Of a stretch of 64,000 bases of DNA, positions 54,955 to 64,000 are shown piece by piece; position 1 is the stretch's first letter, and each line of letters opens with the position of its first letter. The notes under the pieces are model-generated. The model saw only the letters and a list, made by a program, of their open reading frames with translations, ran no database searches and had not been told where the DNA came from. This DNA is from Conoideocrella luteorostrata (Eukaryota; Ascomycota; Sordariomycetes; Hypocreales; Clavicipitaceae): the NCBI GenBank assembly GCA_032433595.1, contig JASWJB010000049.1, positions 1 to 64,000 on the forward strand, given 5' to 3'. A program made the translations under genes and the position numbers.

Positions 54955-57033
54955 TTACTTGGATGCCTTTTTCGCCTTGCTAGAATTACTCTTTGGATCC
55001 AGACCCCTTCTGCGCATGGCATTCCGTCTGCCCTTCTCGATGTACTGCTGATCCTCGTCCTCGTCCCACCCTCCGAAGTTGTCCTGCTGCTCGGCACTCT
55101 CGTCATCCTCCGCAATGGGCGTCTTGTCAATGATAACATCGTCATCGCCATGTCCGTTAGATACGCCACCCTTCTCCCGAGGGGCCAGGGCCTTTGCGGG
55201 CGTAGGACCAGTCTTCTTGAACTTGGCAACATAGAAGCCATCCACGTTGTACGTATGGGGGTAGTACCTCCTCGTCAGGCGGAGACTGGGATCGAACTTC
55301 TTGCCCATGAAGCTCGTGAAGCCTTCCTTTCCGAAAGAAAGCCCCGTCTCGACGAGCTTGACGTTTGGTCTGCGCGAGAGCGCGTACTGCACGACCTGCT
55401 CGTTCTCCTCGATGGTGACGGAGCAGGTGGAGTAGACAACGTAGCCTCCTGATTTGGAGGAGTGGTTGACGGAGTCGATGGCGGCGAGCAGAAGCTGTTT
55501 CTGGGTGTGGGGCAGCTGCATGAAGTCCATTTCTGTCTTGTTGGTCTTCACGCTGGGATCCTTGGCGATGACGCCGGTTCCGGAGCAGGGCGCGTCGAGG
55601 AGCACGCGGTCGAAGCCGCCCATGGGTTTGGGGAACTCGCGCGCATCGTAGTTTGATACGATGACGTTGCGGGCGCCGAGGCGGTGGATGTTGCCGATGA
55701 GACCCTTGGAACGGTTCTTGCTGGGATCGTTGGCGACGACGACGCCCGTGTTCTTCATCATGGCGGACATGTAGGTCGTTTTGCCGCCGGGAGCGGCGGC
55801 CATGTCGAGCACGCGCTCGTTCTCTTGGGGGTCGAGTGCCATGCAGGGCAGGAAAGAAGAAGCTGCTTGGAGGATATAGTGGCCCGCGAGGTATTCGGGG
55901 GTGGCACCGAGGGGGACACTGCTCTCAAAGACTTGCAGACCAACCTTGGACCATTTACCAACGGGCTCAAGCGTGACGCCGCGGTTGATAAGGGCCTGGG
56001 CGAGATCTCGGCGATGAGTGCGGAGGGTGTTTGTGCGGATGACGACGGGACGGCCAGACTCGTTGGCCTCGAAGAAGGCAAATGCCTCGCGTGGCGTGAA
56101 GAGGTTGTACAGCTTCTCGGCGAGGTACTCTGAGTAGCCGTAGTAGGCGCACACATCCTTAAGGAGCTGGGCGGTGTACTCTGATCTGGAGCGGCCGTCC
56201 TCGGCGAGATTGGCGAAGTCATCGAGCACACGGATGTTCTCGGTGATTCTTGTCCGGAGGAGCTGCAGATCCGGGGCGAGAAGGGCATTGGTCTTTGCGG
56301 AAAGCTCATCATCATCGTCGTCGTCTACAATTTTCGGTTTGTCTCCATCGATGTTGGTTTGCATGGCACTCTCTGCCAATTCCGCCGCATTAGCTGCCTC
56401 CTCTTCCGCCAACCGACGGTCTAGTCTGCGTGATAGCCCTTCGATGTTCGCCGCTGTGAGCTTCTCTTCTGCATCAGACTCGTCCTCGTCTTCGGAAAAC
56501 GTAGGCTTCTCGGCGTCGTTCTCAGCATCCGAGTCGAACACGGATGAACCCGAGTCAGATCCCAAAAAGTCGTCTCCTAGTGCGACCCCGTCGGCGTCCC
56601 CCAAGTCGGATAGCTTTTCGACATCCAAATCAGATGCGTTGATTTCATCGTCCTCCAGTTCAATATCGGAATCATCTTCGTCGTCTTCGTCGTCTTCCAG
56701 CCCGGGCATCACGGCCTTGGCTCTTGGCTTCCACCGGGGGTTGGCAGCCTTGGGGTGGTCCTTTGCGACCTTCTTGCCGGGCTTTTCGCCATTCGTTTTC
56801 TTGGGAGCAGCGGCCTTTTGTGAAGAGGCGGCCGCAGCGCCATTTGTCTTTTTCTTGTTGTTGTCTTTGCTGGAGTGTGCGTTTTTCCCCGTCCTTCTTC
56901 GCTTGCTGTCGGACGTCTCTGTGGGAGTGTCGTCAACTGGCAGGCCTGCCTTGCGCTTGAGTCTGGCAAAGTGTGCTTCTGACAGGGGCTCGGGAGCGCC
57001 CTGTTTTCTGCCCATACGTCTGCCGGCACCCAT
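54955..57033 (-). CDS. NOP2: Nop2, 25S rRNA (cytosine-C5)-methyltransferase
   Basis: An intron-free gene for 692 residues. The N-terminus is basic (MGAGRRMGRKQGAPEPLSEA, then Lys/Arg-rich stretches for nucleolar import) and is followed by a long acidic region (EDDEDDEDDSDIELEDDE), a layout typical of nucleolar proteins. The methyltransferase domain has the SAM motif DMAAAPGGKTTYM, the motif IV catalytic block LLDAPCSGTGVI and the motif VI block VYSTCSVTIEENE, supplying the two cysteines of RNA m5C enzymes of the NSUN1/Nop2 type. A C-terminal charged tail (DEDEDQQYIEKGRRNAMRRR) ends KKASK. Nop2 methylates a conserved cytosine in helix 89 of the large-subunit rRNA and is needed for 60S assembly. 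The gene shares a 655-bp promoter region with the divergent hydrolase gene. Confidence 0.95.
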   Translation of the reverse strand: MGAGRRMGRKQGAPEPLSEAHFARLKRKAGLPVDDTPTETSDSKRRRTGKNAHSSKDNNKKKTNGAAAASSQKAAAPKKTNGEKPGKKVAKDHPKAANPRWKPRAKAVMPGLEDDEDDEDDSDIELEDDEINASDLDVEKLSDLGDADGVALGDDFLGSDSGSSVFDSDAENDAEKPTFSEDEDESDAEEKLTAANIEGLSRRLDRRLAEEEAANAAELAESAMQTNIDGDKPKIVDDDDDDELSAKTNALLAPDLQLLRTRITENIRVLDDFANLAEDGRSRSEYTAQLLKDVCAYYGYSEYLAEKLYNLFTPREAFAFFEANESGRPVVIRTNTLRTHRRDLAQALINRGVTLEPVGKWSKVGLQVFESSVPLGATPEYLAGHYILQAASSFLPCMALDPQENERVLDMAAAPGGKTTYMSAMMKNTGVVVANDPSKNRSKGLIGNIHRLGARNVIVSNYDAREFPKPMGGFDRVLLDAPCSGTGVIAKDPSVKTNKTEMDFMQLPHTQKQLLLAAIDSVNHSSKSGGYVVYSTCSVTIEENEQVVQYALSRRPNVKLVETGLSFGKEGFTSFMGKKFDPSLRLTRRYYPHTYNVDGFYVAKFKKTGPTPAKALAPREKGGVSNGHGDDDVIIDKTPIAEDDESAEQQDNFGGWDEDEDQQYIEKGRRNAMRRRGLDPKSNSSKAKKASK

Positions 57034-57688
57034 TTTGTAGTAAACCTCTTTTTTGGGGGTTTAATTGTAAGGAACAATGGGATGAATGTACCGCGTGAGG
57101 GCGGTAGCAATTCGTCGAAATTTGTATGGGCTATTGGGCTACCAGTATCTGCCGCCCCGCCGAACTTTTTTTTTTCTTTGAGCGAAGCGATAACAGGGGT
57201 TTGGGGTCGGGAAAACTTCGTATCGGAGATGGGCACTCTGTAGCTCCAGCCACAATGCATAGCCACCACCGCCACTGTCTGAGACATTTGGTTGAGGTGG
57301 TGTGTGCTGTGATCCAGCGATTGGTGGCTGGCCTCGCTTCTCGAGCAGCTTTCGGCGCCCAAGTTAACATAGCGATATGTTAAGTAGCCGCTAAGCTGAT
57401 ATTAGGCGCCATGCAACATATAGTTCCGAGTACAAACAGAGAATTTGTCCTCGTGTCTTTTTCCACATTGTCGCAGAGCACCACCGACCGCTCATACTCG
57501 TCAGACATGACACCAGCCCCCAACCTCCAGCTGTGCGCCATGTGCGCTAAAGAAGTAGTTAGTTACAGGGCGGGAAACAAACACGTCCAGGCTACAGTAG
57601 CCGGCGAGGGTGAGGGGTACAGGTCAGCATAATAAATCTTTAGGTCTGGTGCTGCTGGAGACTCTGTCAACAGCAATTGAGCGCCAAA
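57034..57688. other. Divergent promoter region, Nop2 and hydrolase genes
   Basis: Two start codons face away from each other across 655 bp. A T-run lies near 57167-57176. No gene is supported; an upstream plus-strand frame at 57.4-57.6 kb lacks homologous look. Confidence 0.55.
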
Positions 57689-59513
57689 ATGTCAATTATT
57701 ACTCTGCTGGGCGTTCTATTGAGCGTCAGTAGCCTGTCGCATGCAAGGCTGTCAGACTACTTCAACTGGACCAGCATTGAACCTACTTGGAGCCTACGGT
57801 ATACGCCGTGCTACGAGAAATATGAGTGCGCCCGTCTCCTTCTGCCCTTGGATTGGCTTAATGTTCAGGCTGCAAAAGACAATGACACCATAGCTCTGGC
57901 TGTTATAAAGTTGCCTGCCCGAGTTGATGTCGGCGACAAGTCCTTTGGGGGAACAGTGATTGTCAACCCCGGCGGACCTGGCGACTCTGGTGTCACCGAG
58001 ATACTGAAGAATGGCCACTTCTTGCGGAATATGGTTGACGGCAATCTTCATTTTGAAGTCCTGTCGTTTGATCCCCGAGGCATGGCGCACAGCACGCCGG
58101 TTGCAGACTGCTACGATAGCGAGGTCGAGAGAACCGTCGCAACATGGCAAAACCGAGGGCTCGGCCGATTCGATGAGTCAAGAGGCTCATTTGGACAGCA
58201 AAAGGCACTGGCCGCCGCCTTTGGCCGGAGATGCGAGTATGCCGAGGCTCAGAACCCTCCGATCCGGAAGTTCATGTCGTCGGCTTCGGTGGCTCGCGAT
58301 ATGCTCGAGATTGTGGAGCAGATTGAATTAACGAAGCAGAGTGAGCTTTTGAGCAGAAGCACCCGGGGCAAAGCGCAGCAGCCGTTGGCCTCAACTGAAG
58401 TTGTGAAGACTGCGAGGATTCAATACTACGGCACCTCGTACGGTACGTTCTTGGGAAACACGTTCCTGTCTATGTTCCCCGGGCGCGTTCATCGGATGAT
58501 CCTCGATGGGGTTGTTGTTCCCGAGGAATGGGTCGAAGTTGTAAGTTGAACTTCTCTTCTCACGACGCGTCAGTGATCTCAACCTAACCAACTCTTTTTC
58601 TTCTTGTTCTTCCGCTTTGCAGGACTGGCGCTCCAACATTATTGACACCGAAAATGCCGTCGAGTATTTCTACAAGACATGTTTCGAGGCCACCTCCAAA
58701 TGCGCCCTGTGGCGGGACTCTGACGGCTCATGGAAGAGCATCAAGGCGCGCGTAGACGAGATGGTAGATGAGCTCGACACCAACCCACTGCCAGTGTACG
58801 CGGGAAACGGCGTACAAACGTTCTTAACGGGCCGGGACGTGTTGGCCACAATGGGTGATCCTCTATACACACCCTTGGACTTTTTTGAAAGCCTGGCGGT
58901 GATGCTGGACGATAGCCTACAGGGCAACCATACGCGCGTGCTGGAGCAACTCGGCCTCTCCGGACAGCTCGATGTGTGCAGCCCACCAAGCGAGCGCAGG
59001 TACGACATGACGTCTGCCGGCATTGCCAATCGATGCGGCGACGGCAAAGACGTGACCGGCTATGGCTTTGCGTACTGGAAGTCCTACACGCGAGAGCTGA
59101 TGGCGAGATCCCCCCTGTTCGGATACGACGTGGCATCCACTGCGTTTGCGTGCGCCGGATGGACGCTGCGACCCAAACACAGATTCGATGGGCCGTTCAC
59201 CTCTCCTGCAGCCGATGCTCGCATGCGGGCCGGGAAGCCATCTGCACCGCTTCTCCTGCTTTCCAGCTTCTACGACCCCATCACACCGTTAAGCAGCGCG
59301 CACAAGGTTGCAAAGGCCCACCCAGGTGCCCGGGTGGTGGTGCAGAAGTCGGTCGGCCATTGCGCTTCGCTGTCCGCTCCGAGCGAGTGCACCAACAAGA
59401 TTGTCCGAACGTACATGGAGACGGGACAGATGCCTGCCGCAGGCGTGGAGTGCGAGCCAGACTGCGTGCCGTGGAAGCATTGTCCTCATGAAAGAGCGCG
59501 CTTGCCGAGGTAG
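57689..59513 (+). CDS. Secreted alpha/beta hydrolase, tripeptidyl-aminopeptidase-like (family S33)
   Basis: Two exons (57689-58540, 58623-59513) encode 580 residues. The start MSIITLLGVLLSVSSLSHA is a clear secretion signal, cleaved near residue 19. Mature text is rich in cysteines (YTPCYEKYECARL, DVCSPPSERR, GVECEPDCVPWKHCPH) and N-glycosylation sites, fitting an extracellular enzyme. The oxyanion loop VNPGGPGDSG, the FDPRG strand and the nucleophile elbow GTSYGT (Ser250) are canonical for S33 prolyl/tripeptidyl aminopeptidases. Asp502 (FYDPITP) and His530 (VGHCAS) complete the triad in a C-terminal TAP-like domain. It probably releases peptides or hydrolyses esters outside the cell. The upstream frame opens at a TTG, so the ATG at 57689 is preferred. 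The intron falls in phase 0 after EEWVEV. It lies next to the terpene locus, but membership is unproven. Confidence 0.87.
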
Positions 59514-60819
59514 TTTTGGATGCTTGCTATAGCTGCAGACAGGGTTGCTTCTGGTCGTCAATGCATCGACGACACCAGCAGCGGAAGCTCGCGGCGCACA
59601 GCGGTGGATCTGGGTATTAGTTTCCGAGTATATCATTATCGAGCGATCTTATTACCCGCTAAGTGTTTCACCGTTTCTGCATTCGTCCTCATAGCAGAGC
59701 GCATGCTGCTCACCGCAATGACGGCAGCGATGCTCGTCGGTGGGCGGTAATGTAGGAATCCTTGCTCAGGGGCAGCACCTTGGCTCGCATAAATGCTAAG
59801 TTAATTGCAGCTCCAGTCGAGTGCAGCCGCTGACGTGATGCTTTCGGGCTGCACGCTCCTCTCGCCATCGCCTTCTAGCCGGCTATGAGGTAAATGGCAA
59901 ATGCTGATGGGTTCTAGAGCGGCAAATGCGACCAAGGACCCAACTCAGCTGAAGCAGCGGGATATACAGCCCGGAAGCTATGGCCCAGGCTTTGTGGCAG
60001 GATATGCAGCGCATTGCCTGCCAGAGGAGTGAGTACCTATGGGTACCTCAGAAATGTAGATGTAGATCTGAGATCTGTTCCAAGTTCGTCGGTGCCAGCT
60101 GGTCCCGCACTGCCATATACGTAGAGCGAGATGTGCCGACAATATCCGCGTCGATATAGGCGGGCACGCTCACAAGAGGGGCGGTTAATCGTGCCAGTAA
60201 GAAGGTTTGTTTTAACTCGCTAGACTTGATTTGATCTAGGGATATGCCGATTGGTCCTTCAATTGCCAAGAGACTCGCGAAATACTACGCCTTAGATCAA
60301 AAATACAGCAATGGTGTTTGGCGCCGTACATCCCTGGTATCCAGGTTGAAGACCAGCATTGGCTACAAGCCCCGACACCGGAACATCTTTGGGGGAAGGG
60401 GGGATCTTTTTTTTTTTCGGAATAATTGCCATTCCTCTCGACCTCGGTGACGATGTGTCCAGCCATTGGGGTTTCTCGTGACTGTAAAACAGTGTCGCGC
60501 GTCTACTGGCAGGGTTTTGTTCAGGCAAGATCGAATCACGGCATGAGTTGACACTTTTCTTGGATCAAGGACCAGACCTAGCACCTCAGAGTGGCGCTAC
60601 TTTTTTGATCGATCAATGTTCATGTCGCAATGGCATGGGGAAATAAGAATTAGCATTGCATTGTTGGATTAATCAAGTCAATAAGGTTGCCGGTGGTGGC
60701 TTTGCAATTGCGCCATGCCAACCCCCCCCCCCCCCCAATTAAAGCCAACCCAATAAATTACTTTGGTGATAATTCCGTAATTCCGTCTGCCAAACCCCAA
60801 ACGATTACCATCCTGGCTG
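59514..60819. other. Convergent intergenic region next to the terpene locus
   Basis: Shared 3' flank of the hydrolase and P450 genes, 1.3 kb. It includes a T-run at 60409-60418 and a C16 run at about 60722-60737. No gene is seen. Its composition is less GC-rich than the region to its left. Confidence 0.55.
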
Positions 60820-62462
60820 TTACCTGCTGAACGAAACTCGCACACCATCTGCTTGAATGAGAGAAATCCGAACCTTGGGCTCGTATGCATCCATGCCTTT
60901 GCTCTGCAAACTCGTAAAAGTTTGAAGAAGTCGTATGATGATATACAAAGACTGCTGCATGGCAAATTGCTCTAAAAAAAACTGTCAGTCAGTTCATCTT
61001 TCACAGTTGTCAGTCTGGTGGCACTTACGGCCGAAACACTGTCTTGGTCCCATCAGAAAAGCCAAGTATGAGGCCGTGTCTAGTTTCAGGTGATTCCACC
61101 GGTCTGGATTGAACAAATGCGCATCGCACCCAAAGTACTTTGTACTCCGTTGAGCAGCCCAAAGGGATATCACGACGGTTTGCCCCTCTTTTACAATCAT
61201 CGGCTCTGCGCCTGTTGGGCCACCGCCGGCGTTCAACCAAGTGGTATTTTTGGCAATCCGGGCATTGACTGGCAAAGGTGGGTATAATCTCAACACTATA
61301 AATAAATAATTAGTATGTCTCCTGGAAATTGCTGCGGGCGCGCTCATCAGGGACAAGATCTTTTACCTTCGTATAACACGTTGCTGACTTCGGTGATCGA
61401 AACCAGGTCCTGTGCGGTCGGTGGGCTTCGACCTAACTTGCTCAAAATCGTGGCTCGCAAGTCACTAAACAGTTTCGGATTCTTCGCGAGTATCCAAATC
61501 GTGGTTGAGAGTAGTGCGCCAACCGAATGGTTAGCGCCGGACATGAGTAACAGAGGTGTTTCTCGAAGCTCTCTCAGGTCACTGGTACGCTCTATCAAAG
61601 AGTCGAGAAGGCATTGCGGCTGCTTCGTGCGGCTGAGATGCGATTCTTCATAGAAAGAGGCCTCTAGTTTCCGTTTGGCAACCTTTTCGACGTACTGGTG
61701 AAGATAATCCGTCGCATGGATTTGCTGCTTTTTGCTGAACAGATTGTCTGCGGGCCCCAAGACTCCCGCCCTGCACATTGCATCGGAGACAACTTCAAGA
61801 CTCTCTGCAAACCGTTTTTTCGCCAGTGGCTGATGAGCACTCAGACAGTCAAAGGACTCTCCCAGCATAATATCTCCAACCAAGTCTGTCATGAGTTTCG
61901 CGAATAGCGGCTGTATGTCCACGTCTTTTCCAGCCGGTATGTGCGCCAAGAGCTGCTGGAAATGACGTTCCTGAGACGAGGCGTTGAACAGGCTGTTCCT
62001 ATTCATGAGGTCGACACGCCACATGTCGCGGAGGGTTTTCCAGTCCTGCCCGTCGGCCGCTGCAATGGCTTCTGGGGCAAAATACCTGAACATTTCGGCT
62101 CCGAGGCGTTTGCCGGCATAGTAATCGCCCCATTGGCTGACAAAGATCTGCTTGATGTTGTCAAAGTCACGGGTGAAAATTACATCGTTGAAAAGAAGCC
62201 TCGAGGAGTACGTGTCGCCGTACACATCCCAGAGCCTGTCTAGGTACTGCAAAATCTTTCCAGACAGGACAGCGCGACTGGCTAAGATGACTTTATGCAA
62301 ACCAATAAAATCCCACGATTGCTCTAATTTAGGAGCTTTGCAACCCTGCAGTTTTGAGAGATGTTTGGACGAGATCCAAGATCGTAAGGTCTTGACAGCA
62401 AATATAGCTAGTAGGTAGGTAACTGTGGTAGTTGCGAATATTGCAATTGCTGGATCCATCAT
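60820..62462 (-). CDS. Cytochrome P450 (CYP52-like general type) with unusual I-helix
   Basis: Three exons (62462-61367, 61295-61029, 60971-60820) encode 504 residues. Residues 1-25 form a membrane anchor (IAIFATTTVTYLLAIFAV). The K-helix ExxR is assembled across the first intron: Glu365-Val-Leu-Arg368 in NVLYEVLRLYPPLPVNARIA. The PERF-like FNPDRW and the heme loop FLMGPRQCFGQQFAM with Cys452 are intact, so haem can be held. The I-helix normally reads AGxDT in this group; here it reads SGANHS (308-313) within LLLMSGANHSVGALLSTTIW, so the usual acid-threonine pair for oxygen activation is missing. The overall layout resembles fungal CYP52/CYP63-like fatty-acid and alkane hydroxylases, but assignment is loose. 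Divergent, across 1.06 kb, from a terpene cyclase, suggesting that it oxidises the cyclase product. Confidence 0.85.
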
Positions 62463-63141
62463 TGCGGATCACAAGCTAGGGCCCCAAAAAATGCAATTTC
62501 AGTGAATAAAGATGAAATGCAATTTATTTTATGTATGGAGGGGGCTGATGCAGTTTCTTTTGCCCGCGGTGAAAATGCGTCGACGTCCTGTATGGCTCAA
62601 CATCCAAGCCCTTCATAAAGTCTTTGGGCATCTATCTATCTAACTACCCAACACACCCGTGTCATGACCACTCAATGATGGGACTGATAAAGCACAATTA
62701 CTCCGAAATGACTCGGGGGCGGGAACGCTACCGTGTTACACGTATATGCCGCGAACCCTTGCGAAGGCTCCCGCATTTTAGGAATACTGATTCAGCGAGA
62801 TAGTGACAAAGCGGGCGGCAATTAACGATAACTGGCCGCTGGGTTATTTTGGGGTTCAATATTGTAATTTTGTGTTACTATGGGGGTGATGCCTCATTAT
62901 TGCATCTCTCGTATCGGGTCATATGGTGCTGGAACCTCGTATCATTTTGGGGGCTGCATTAACCATGGCACTGATAAGGAGTCCAGCTCGGTTAGGAATC
63001 GATGTTGGCACAACGTACATACATACTGGGGCTATATTATGCCGTGATATAAGTACTGATTTATATATTGAGTTCCACAGAGTGGAGTGCAAGCTCAGAA
63101 CCCCCCCTCCCGCAGGGATGCTCGGGAGTCACAGTGCCGGA

Positions 63142-63164
63142 TTGGGAGCCTTCCGGGCTCCCAA
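63142..63164. repeat. Perfect inverted repeat, 9-bp stem with 5-nt loop
   Basis: TTGGGAGCC is followed by TTCCG and the exact complement GGCTCCCAA. It could be a paired binding site for a dimeric regulator or form a hairpin. It lies 360 bp upstream of the cyclase ATG and 680 bp upstream of the P450 ATG. Confidence 0.7.
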
Positions 63165-63385
63165 GAGATAATAGACATTATTAGTGCTGAATCGTGCAGA
63201 ATTTCTCCGAAACGTGCTGAAGATCGGACCGACATACCCCTTGCTCAGTTCCGTCTTTGTGAGACACTAGAAATTTGCATGCTATTAGCTGTCAGACCGA
63301 CTGGAGTTGCCGACATATGGGATCACACCATATAACAACAGGAGTGGTGCGGGTCTATCGGGAGGGAGAAAAAAAAAAGCGATCC

Positions 63386-63393
63386 TATATAGA
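63386..63393 (+). promoter_or_regulatory. TATA-like element of the cyclase gene
   Basis: CTATATAG lies 131 bp upstream of the predicted ATG of the terpene cyclase and just after an A-run at 63369-63378. Called on motif and distance only. Confidence 0.4.
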
Positions 63394-63523
63394 GTAGTGC
63401 GCTTTGAGATTCTAGCGATCCAAATCATACTGAATTTGGACAATTCCTAATTCATCTGCCCCCTCCAATACCGATATACTTCTACCTGACACTCTCTTTT
63501 CCCCTCTGCCACTGAAATAAGAA

Positions 63524-64000
63524 ATGGCGAAGGCTGTAGCGATCAATGGGTTCAAAGAGCATGAGTGCGACCCAGAGCTTGTATCGCAGGCCCGGACGAG
63601 CTTGACGCGGGCATCGGATTTTGGTCTCAACACGATCAAAGAAGATGGTCACTGGAACGGTGAACTGCGATCAAATGCAACTATTACCGCAGAGCACGTC
63701 TTCTTCTACCAATCACTTGGGGTTCCCATCCCGGATAGTGCCGCCTATCGTCACTACCTCTTATCCCACCAGAACGAGGATGGATCATGGGGAATTGCCC
63801 CTTTCTATCCCGGCGATGTCTCTACCAGCGCTGAGGCATATCTTGCCCTCAAGATCCTCGGCGTCTCTACGGAATCTCCAGAAATGAGCAAAGCTAGGGG
63901 GTTTATTAGGAGAGTCGGAGGAATTGCCAAAGTACGGATTTTCACGCGCATCTTCTTTGCCCAGTTTGGGCTATTTCCCTGGGACTATGTGCCGCAGCTA
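63524..64000 (+). CDS. Squalene-hopene-cyclase-like terpene cyclase, 5' part
   Basis: The frame is open from the ATG to the window edge: 159 residues, cut off. The N-terminus (SDFGLNTIKEDGHWNGELRS, then NATITAEHVFFYQSLG) and the first QW-type motif QNEDGSWGIAPFYPGDVST (residues 83-101) match class II triterpene cyclases of the squalene-hopene-cyclase group, which cyclise squalene directly without an epoxide. This differs from lanosterol synthase. The segment FTRIFFAQFGLFPWDYVPQL is also typical. The catalytic DxDD motif and the remaining QW repeats lie beyond the edge, so activity cannot be judged. Such enzymes occur patchily in fungi and are thought to derive from bacteria by transfer. No intron is seen in the first 477 nt, unlike most neighbours. 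The divergent P450 suggests a joint pathway. Confidence 0.85.
   Translation, partial: MAKAVAINGFKEHECDPELVSQARTSLTRASDFGLNTIKEDGHWNGELRSNATITAEHVFFYQSLGVPIPDSAAYRHYLLSHQNEDGSWGIAPFYPGDVSTSAEAYLALKILGVSTESPEMSKARGFIRRVGGIAKVRIFTRIFFAQFGLFPWDYVPQL

Larger units (their letters stand above)
62463..63523. promoter_or_regulatory. Divergent promoter region between the P450 and the cyclase
   Basis: The 1,061 bp separating two start codons that point away from each other, a common arrangement in fungal secondary-metabolite loci. It holds a 9-bp perfect hairpin at 63142-63164 and a TATA-like CTATATAG at 63386-63393, about 130 bp before the cyclase ATG. No gene is seen in it. Confidence 0.5.

Noticed and set aside
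57689..59513. The secreted hydrolase as a member of the terpene locus
   Set aside because: It is separated by 1.3 kb, shares a promoter with Nop2 rather than with the P450, and such hydrolases are common. Not excluded, but unsupported.

Overview
The window is nuclear DNA of a filamentous ascomycete, most likely a Sordariomycete of the order Hypocreales. The reasons are short introns (about 48-146 nt) with GT...CTAAC...AG signals, CT-rich promoters, intergenic distances of 0.3-3 kb, and orthologues typical of Pezizomycotina (Uds1-domain protein, Byr4, Dsc2-like rhomboid, Cys-form SelO, 78-kDa complex I subunit). The species cannot be fixed from sequence alone. I support 20 protein-coding genes, one cut by the right edge. 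I saw no rRNA, convincing tRNA, CRISPR array or intact transposon. Exon borders were placed by hand from splice signals and reading-frame continuity.

Layout. 1-4 kb: non-coding DNA with simple repeats and a CT-rich promoter. 4.0-6.1 kb: Tcp11/Sok1-family gene. 6.1-15.3 kb: a 9-kb stretch without a credible gene, holding three degenerate minisatellite arrays (8.87-10.63 kb), polypurine tracts and a 10-bp tandem repeat. 15.3-28.8 kb: Uds1-domain coiled-coil protein, Dsc2-like rhomboid pseudoprotease, TDT-family (SSU1/Mae1-type) transporter, mitochondrial PP2C phosphatase (Ptc5-like) and a KPWE-motif PEX39-like protein. 29.2-39.0 kb: Pumilio protein, mitoribosomal mS33, RNase III, the acyl-CoA-binding Atg37-like protein and an unknown Pro/Gln-rich protein. 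39.2-48.1 kb: complex I 78-kDa subunit, SelO/FMP40, aldo-keto reductase and XRCC4/Lif1. 48.1-59.5 kb: a 3.1-kb intergenic region rich in a dispersed 9-mer, Byr4, Nop2 and a secreted alpha/beta hydrolase. 60.8-64.0 kb: a cytochrome P450 divergent from the 5' end of a squalene-hopene-cyclase-like terpene cyclase.

Functionally most genes are housekeeping. Four products are predicted mitochondrial (Ptc5-like, mS33, complex I 78 kDa, SelO), two peroxisomal (PEX39-like, Atg37-like), and Byr4 (with, by name, Uds1) concerns septation. Nothing suggests these are functional clusters. The right edge is different: a triterpene cyclase facing a P450 across a shared 1.06-kb promoter looks like the left border of a secondary-metabolite locus continuing past the window.

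Most noteworthy: the P450/cyclase pair and the P450's eroded I-helix motif; an 8-nt microexon in the transporter and 24- and 15-nt exons in the complex I gene; a stop-free 90-nt intron in the Atg37-like gene; the PEX39-like protein; and at least 15 exact intergenic copies of TACTCCGTA/TACGGAGTA where about 0.5 is expected by chance.
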